A stretch of DNA of 9,686 nucleotides, taken from contig JAFOMB010000008.1 in NCBI GenBank assembly GCA_017419065.1, forward strand, positions 1 through 9,686, given 5' to 3'. Source of the DNA: Erysipelotrichaceae bacterium. GTDB taxonomy: Bacteria; Bacillota_I; Bacilli_A; Erysipelotrichales; Erysipelotrichaceae. Below are positions 7,114 to 9,686 of the stretch, in pieces. The notes beneath the pieces are model-generated. The model made no database searches. It saw only the letters and a list, made by a program, of their open reading frames with translations, and was not told the DNA's origin. The translations under genes were made by a program, and so were the position numbers. Positions within the stretch are counted from its first letter, which is position 1. Each line of letters opens with the position of its first letter.

Positions 7114-8426
7114 TTTCTCTTCCTTCTTTCTTCTTTTCTCTCCAGCACCGTCACGCTTTCCACATGGGCCGTACCGGTGAAGATATCGATACCTTCCACA
7201 GAAGAGACATCGTATTCTCTCTTCAGGGCAGCCAGATTCTTGGCCAGTGTGGAAGGGTTGCAGGAGACATAGATGATCTTTCTTATCCCGCTTCCCAGGA
7301 TGGCATCGATCATCGTCTCGTCCAGACCGCTTCTCGGCGGATCGACGATCAGCGTCGTGATCTCTTCGTCCTGAACGTCATAGAGGACTTCTCCGCTGTC
7401 GCCGCATTCAAAGCGGACATTCTCCAGATGATTGGATAAAGCAGAGGAACGGGCATTGAGGATGGCATCGTTTACGATATCGAAACCGATGACCTTCCTG
7501 GCCTTTTTTGCGGCCATGAGCGACATCACACCGATGCCGCAATAAGCTTCCGCGACATATTCCCCTTCTTCGATATGCGAGAGGACTTTATCATACAGGG
7601 CAACCGCCTGATAGGTATTGAGCTGATAGAAGGAACGCGGTGACAGTTTCATCTTCAGATCCCGTACCTGGAACTGGAGATAGCGGTTCTTCCCGAGATG
7701 GATCATCTGCTTTCCGAAGAAGTCTCTGCCGTTAGAAGTGTTGATGTTCTGCCAGAAAGAGACGACAGACGGCAGAGAAGAGATCTCTTCGATCGCTTTC
7801 TCCGGAAGCTTCTCTTCGCCGGTGATCAGGCATACCTGGGCCTTCTTCTTCATGACCCGGATATGGAGTCCCCGCATCCCCATCCTGTCTTTCTTCGAAT
7901 AGGCATGGAGGCCGTATTTATTGAGGATGTCCAGGATCTGCTTGCGCACTTCTTCCAGGGCTTCCTCATGCATGAGACAGTCTTCAATGATGACCGGATG
8001 ATTGCTGTCAGGGCGGTACATCCCGGTATAGAGTCTTCCCTTTCTTTCGATGAAAGGAAGCTTGCAGGAATTGCGGTATCTGACCGGGAGAGGATTCTCC
8101 TGTATCTCCACATCGGCGAGGATATCGGTGTACTTCTCCAGGGCTTCTTCCAGCAGCTGTTTTTTGATCTGTTTCTGATACTTCGCTGAAACATGGAGCA
8201 GTTCACATCCTCCGCAAAGCTCTGCGTATGGACACACCGGTCTCACTCTGTTTTCAGATGACTGCAGGACTTTTAAAAGAGGCGCGGTAAAATACGTCCC
8301 CTTATCGGAGAGTTCTCCTGTGAGGACTTCCTCTTCCGGAAGCGCGCCTTTGATGAATACGGGCTTCTTATGGAAGTAGGCAATGCCTTCCCCATTGATC
8401 CCGGTTTTCTTCACTGTGAATTTCAT
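7110..8426 (-). CDS. rlmD: 23S rRNA (uracil-C5) methyltransferase, RlmD/RumA type
   Basis: A 438-residue SAM-dependent tRNA/rRNA uracil-5 methyltransferase of the TrmA/RumA family. An N-terminal TRAM-like RNA-binding region (residues 1-55) precedes [4Fe-4S] ligands C65, C71 and C74 (CPYAELCGGC) with C150 as the likely fourth. The methyltransferase domain has SFYQLNTYQA (265-274), SAM motif AEAYCGIGV (292-300), VDPPRSGLD (361-369), catalytic nucleophile C389 (YVSCNPSTLAKN) and FTGTAHVESV near 416-425. The family methylates U1939 or U747 of 23S rRNA; which one here cannot be told, and Bacillota enzymes can do both (RlmCD). An upstream in-frame extension to 8603 is rejected because it would overlap copA and is not family-like. 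The chosen ATG at 8426 begins MKFTVKKTG. It has no Shine-Dalgarno but a TATAAT seven bases upstream. It is co-transcribed with feoAB through an ATGA overlap. Confidence 0.93.
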   Translation of the reverse strand: MKFTVKKTGINGEGIAYFHKKPVFIKGALPEEEVLTGELSDKGTYFTAPLLKVLQSSENRVRPVCPYAELCGGCELLHVSAKYQKQIKKQLLEEALEKYTDILADVEIQENPLPVRYRNSCKLPFIERKGRLYTGMYRPDSNHPVIIEDCLMHEEALEEVRKQILDILNKYGLHAYSKKDRMGMRGLHIRVMKKKAQVCLITGEEKLPEKAIEEISSLPSVVSFWQNINTSNGRDFFGKQMIHLGKNRYLQFQVRDLKMKLSPRSFYQLNTYQAVALYDKVLSHIEEGEYVAEAYCGIGVMSLMAAKKARKVIGFDIVNDAILNARSSALSNHLENVRFECGDSGEVLYDVQDEEITTLIVDPPRSGLDETMIDAILGSGIRKIIYVSCNPSTLAKNLAALKREYDVSSVEGIDIFTGTAHVESVTVLERKEERRKRK

Positions 8427-8433
8427 TAGACTT

Positions 8434-8462
8434 ATTATAGTGCAAATTCCTTGCAGGAAGAA
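8434..8462 (-). promoter_or_regulatory. Promoter of the rlmD-feoAB operon, probably leaderless
   Basis: A perfect TATAAT on the minus strand (8439-8434) is followed by AAGTCTA and then the rlmD ATG. The predicted transcription start therefore falls at about the A of the ATG. At a 17-base spacing the -35 would be TTCTTC (8462-8457), a poor match. No other start codon or ribosome site offers an alternative reading. It shares its upstream DNA with the divergent copA promoter. Confidence 0.5.
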
Positions 8463-8479
8463 GAGAAAGGTTGTAAGAT
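8451..8479 (+). promoter_or_regulatory. Putative copA promoter
   Basis: TTGCAG (8451-8456) and TAAGAT (8474-8479) are spaced by 17 bases on the plus strand, matching the sigma-70 consensus at 3 of 6 and 4 of 6. The predicted start near 8486 would lie inside the copper operator at 8484-8500, a sensible arrangement for repression. The boxes are imperfect, so the exact assignment is tentative. Confidence 0.45.
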
Positions 8480-8483
8480 AAAA

Positions 8484-8500
8484 ATACCCTAGGGGGGTAT
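8484..8500. promoter_or_regulatory. CsoR-type copper operator (ATACCCTAGGGGGGTAT)
   Basis: A 17-base near-palindrome with ATACCC on the left and GGGTAT on the right, plus a G-rich centre. Known CsoR operators in front of copZA/copA in Bacillota have the form TACCC...GGGTA with G/C tracts, so this is very likely the binding site of a CsoR-family Cu(+)-sensing repressor. It lies over the predicted copA start and 5 bases before its ATG. The run AGGGGGG (8491-8497) also appears to serve as copA's ribosome site. No csoR gene is in the window. Confidence 0.8.
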
Positions 8501-8505
8501 CGTAT

Positions 8506-9686
8506 ATGGAAAAAACGTATGAAGTCAAGGGGATGACCTGCGTCATCTGCAAGAACACCGTAGAAAAAGGTCTCGCGAAACTGGACGGTGTCGAATCCTG
8601 CAAGGTGAACCTGCTCGAGAATGAAGCGACGCTCGTCTATGATGAGACAAAAGTGAAGGAAGAAGATCTGCAGAAAACTACAGCGGATCTCGGATATGAA
8701 CTCGTCATTCAAAAAGGCAGCGAAGTCGATTATCAGAAGATCAAGCTGATCGTCTCGATCGTACTGGTACTCATACTCATGGTCTTCTCCATGGGACACA
8801 TGATCGGGATACATACCGGAGACTATGGCCACTATGTCCAGCTCGTCCTCACTCTCATCATCTTCGCTTTGAACTTCCACTATTTCAAAAGCGGATCGAG
8901 GTCGCTCTTCCACGGACATCCGAACATGGATTCCCTGGTCTTCCTCTCCTCCTCGGTATCCTTCTTATATTCCCTCTTCGCCTTATACAAGATCCACGTT
9001 CATCATGATATGAACTACCATCTCTTCTTTGAGACCGGCGCCATGATCCTGGTCATCGTCTCCATCGGCAAGTATATCGAAGGTGAAAACAAGAAGAAGA
9101 CCACCAAGACCATCCGGGGTCTTGCGACGCTGAGACCGATGCAGGCCAATCTGCTCAAGGACGGCGTGGAATCCATCGTCAAGATCGACGATCTGAAGAA
9201 GAACGACATCGTCGTTGTCCACGCCGGGGAAAGCATCCCGCAGGACGGCGTCATCATCAAAGGTGAAGCTTCCATCGATGAATCGATGATCACCGGAGAA
9301 TCCTTACCTCAGAACCGCTCTGTCGATGATGAAGTCATCGGCGGTACGATAGACCTCAACGGTCAAATCGAAGTCAAAGTCACCAAAAACAATGCCCAGA
9401 CGGTATTGTCCAATATCATCTCCCTCACCAAGCAGGCGACGATGTCCAAGATCCCGATCGAACGCTTCGCCGATAAGGTATCCAGCTACTTCGTATATGG
9501 TGTCTTAGGGATCTCCCTGCTGACCTTCCTCATCTGGATCATCGCTTCAAGAGACCTGGAAAAGAGTCTGAACTTCGCCCTTTCGGTCCTGGTCATCTCC
9601 TGCCCTTGTGCCCTGGGTCTGGCGACGCCTAGCGCCATCATGGTGGCTACCGGTGTCAGCGCGAAAAACGGCATCCTCATCAAGAA
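8506..9686 (+). CDS. copA: Copper(I)-exporting P1B-type ATPase, N-terminal part
   Basis: The first 393 residues of a heavy-metal P-type ATPase, cut by the window edge. One heavy-metal-associated domain (1-70) has the metal site MTCVIC (C12, C15). Membrane helices follow at about 80-100, 108-127, 141-161 and 177-192, with a short His/Met-bearing loop (MGHMIGIH). The actuator domain carries the dephosphorylation motif TGES (263-266) in SIDESMITGES. A further helix pair contains the ion-binding CPC motif (366-368) in SCPCALGLATPSA, typical of Cu(+)/Ag(+) transporters. The phosphorylation motif DKTGT and the ATP-binding domain lie beyond 9686, so completeness cannot be judged. The ATG is preceded at eight bases by AGGGGGG. 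The CsoR-like operator immediately upstream supports copper as substrate and derepression by Cu(+). It is divergent from rlmD. Silver or, less likely, other soft metals are alternatives. Confidence 0.94.
   Translation, partial: MEKTYEVKGMTCVICKNTVEKGLAKLDGVESCKVNLLENEATLVYDETKVKEEDLQKTTADLGYELVIQKGSEVDYQKIKLIVSIVLVLILMVFSMGHMIGIHTGDYGHYVQLVLTLIIFALNFHYFKSGSRSLFHGHPNMDSLVFLSSSVSFLYSLFALYKIHVHHDMNYHLFFETGAMILVIVSIGKYIEGENKKKTTKTIRGLATLRPMQANLLKDGVESIVKIDDLKKNDIVVVHAGESIPQDGVIIKGEASIDESMITGESLPQNRSVDDEVIGGTIDLNGQIEVKVTKNNAQTVLSNIISLTKQATMSKIPIERFADKVSSYFVYGVLGISLLTFLIWIIASRDLEKSLNFALSVLVISCPCALGLATPSAIMVATGVSAKNGILIK

Noticed and set aside
8427..8505. Fur-type iron box in the rlmD-feoAB promoter region
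   Set aside because: No GATAATGATAATC-like repeat or recognisable half sites were found; the only clear operator is the copper type facing copA.
8427..8603. N-terminal extension of the rlmD frame up to 8603
   Set aside because: The extra 59 residues are not family-like, would overlap copA by about 100 bases and would cross the copper operator. The TRAM-like domain begins at the ATG at 8426.
8368..9293. Minus-strand open frames of 79-183 codons opposite copA
   Set aside because: They are antisense shadows created by copA's codon pattern. Their translations are low-complexity acidic or Ser/Met-rich with no family signal.
1..9686. CRISPR array, tRNA, rRNA, insertion sequence or attachment site
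   Set aside because: No regularly spaced repeats, no tRNA-like cloverleaf, no transposase motifs and no flanking direct repeats were seen. Coding density is near complete.

Overview
The window is a compact, roughly 50% G+C bacterial segment. It holds seven protein genes, two of them cut by the window edges, and almost no spare DNA. Gene content suggests an anaerobic, fermentative, H2-metabolising member of the Bacillota (Firmicutes): a trimeric NAD(P)H-linked [FeFe] hydrogenase, a FeoA-FeoB fusion followed by a tiny Cys-rich FeoB-associated protein, Shine-Dalgarno-type ribosome sites, and a CsoR-like copper operator. A class such as Erysipelotrichia is possible, but I cannot establish it from this sequence.

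Layout, left to right. (1) 1-285, minus: the N-terminal 95 residues of an unrecognised protein with an Asn-Cys-Gly-Pro-Thr motif like that of papain/C39-type cysteine peptidases. (2) 302-327: a strong intrinsic terminator that ends the hydrogenase operon. Its U-tract runs directly into a perfect TATAAT box for gene 1. (3) 334-4483, minus: the hydrogenase operon, transcribed hydC-hydB-hydA, with an ATGA overlap and a 14-base gap between genes and good ribosome sites throughout. Its promoter has a perfect -10, a poor -35, and a TTCTT/AAGAA dyad just upstream. (4) 4599-4620: terminator of the next operon. (5) 4621-8426, minus: rlmD-type rRNA methyltransferase, then feoAB fusion, then a 47-residue Cys-rich membrane protein that is not obvious from a simple ORF scan. 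(6) 8427-8505: a 79-base divergent regulatory region with the rlmD promoter (minus), a putative copA promoter (plus) and a 17-base copper-type operator. (7) 8506 to the right edge, plus: the first 393 residues of a Cu(+) P-type ATPase.

How the genes fit together: the theme is iron, iron-sulfur and metal handling. FeoAB and its partner import Fe(2+). RlmD has the ligands of a [4Fe-4S] cluster. The three hydrogenase subunits together carry about ten Fe-S clusters including the H-cluster. The divergent copper exporter would protect such clusters from Cu(+). Hydrogenase maturases (HydE, HydF, HydG) are not in the window.

The least routine observations are these. Two genes appear to be leaderless, with TATAAT only 6-7 bases before the start codon and no ribosome site. 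The Cys-rich FeoB partner lies in the same frame as FeoB, separated by a single TAG. HydA has a Ser in place of one of the paired cysteines of H-cluster motif L1. I found no convincing new multi-gene system; most of the window is recognisable metabolism.
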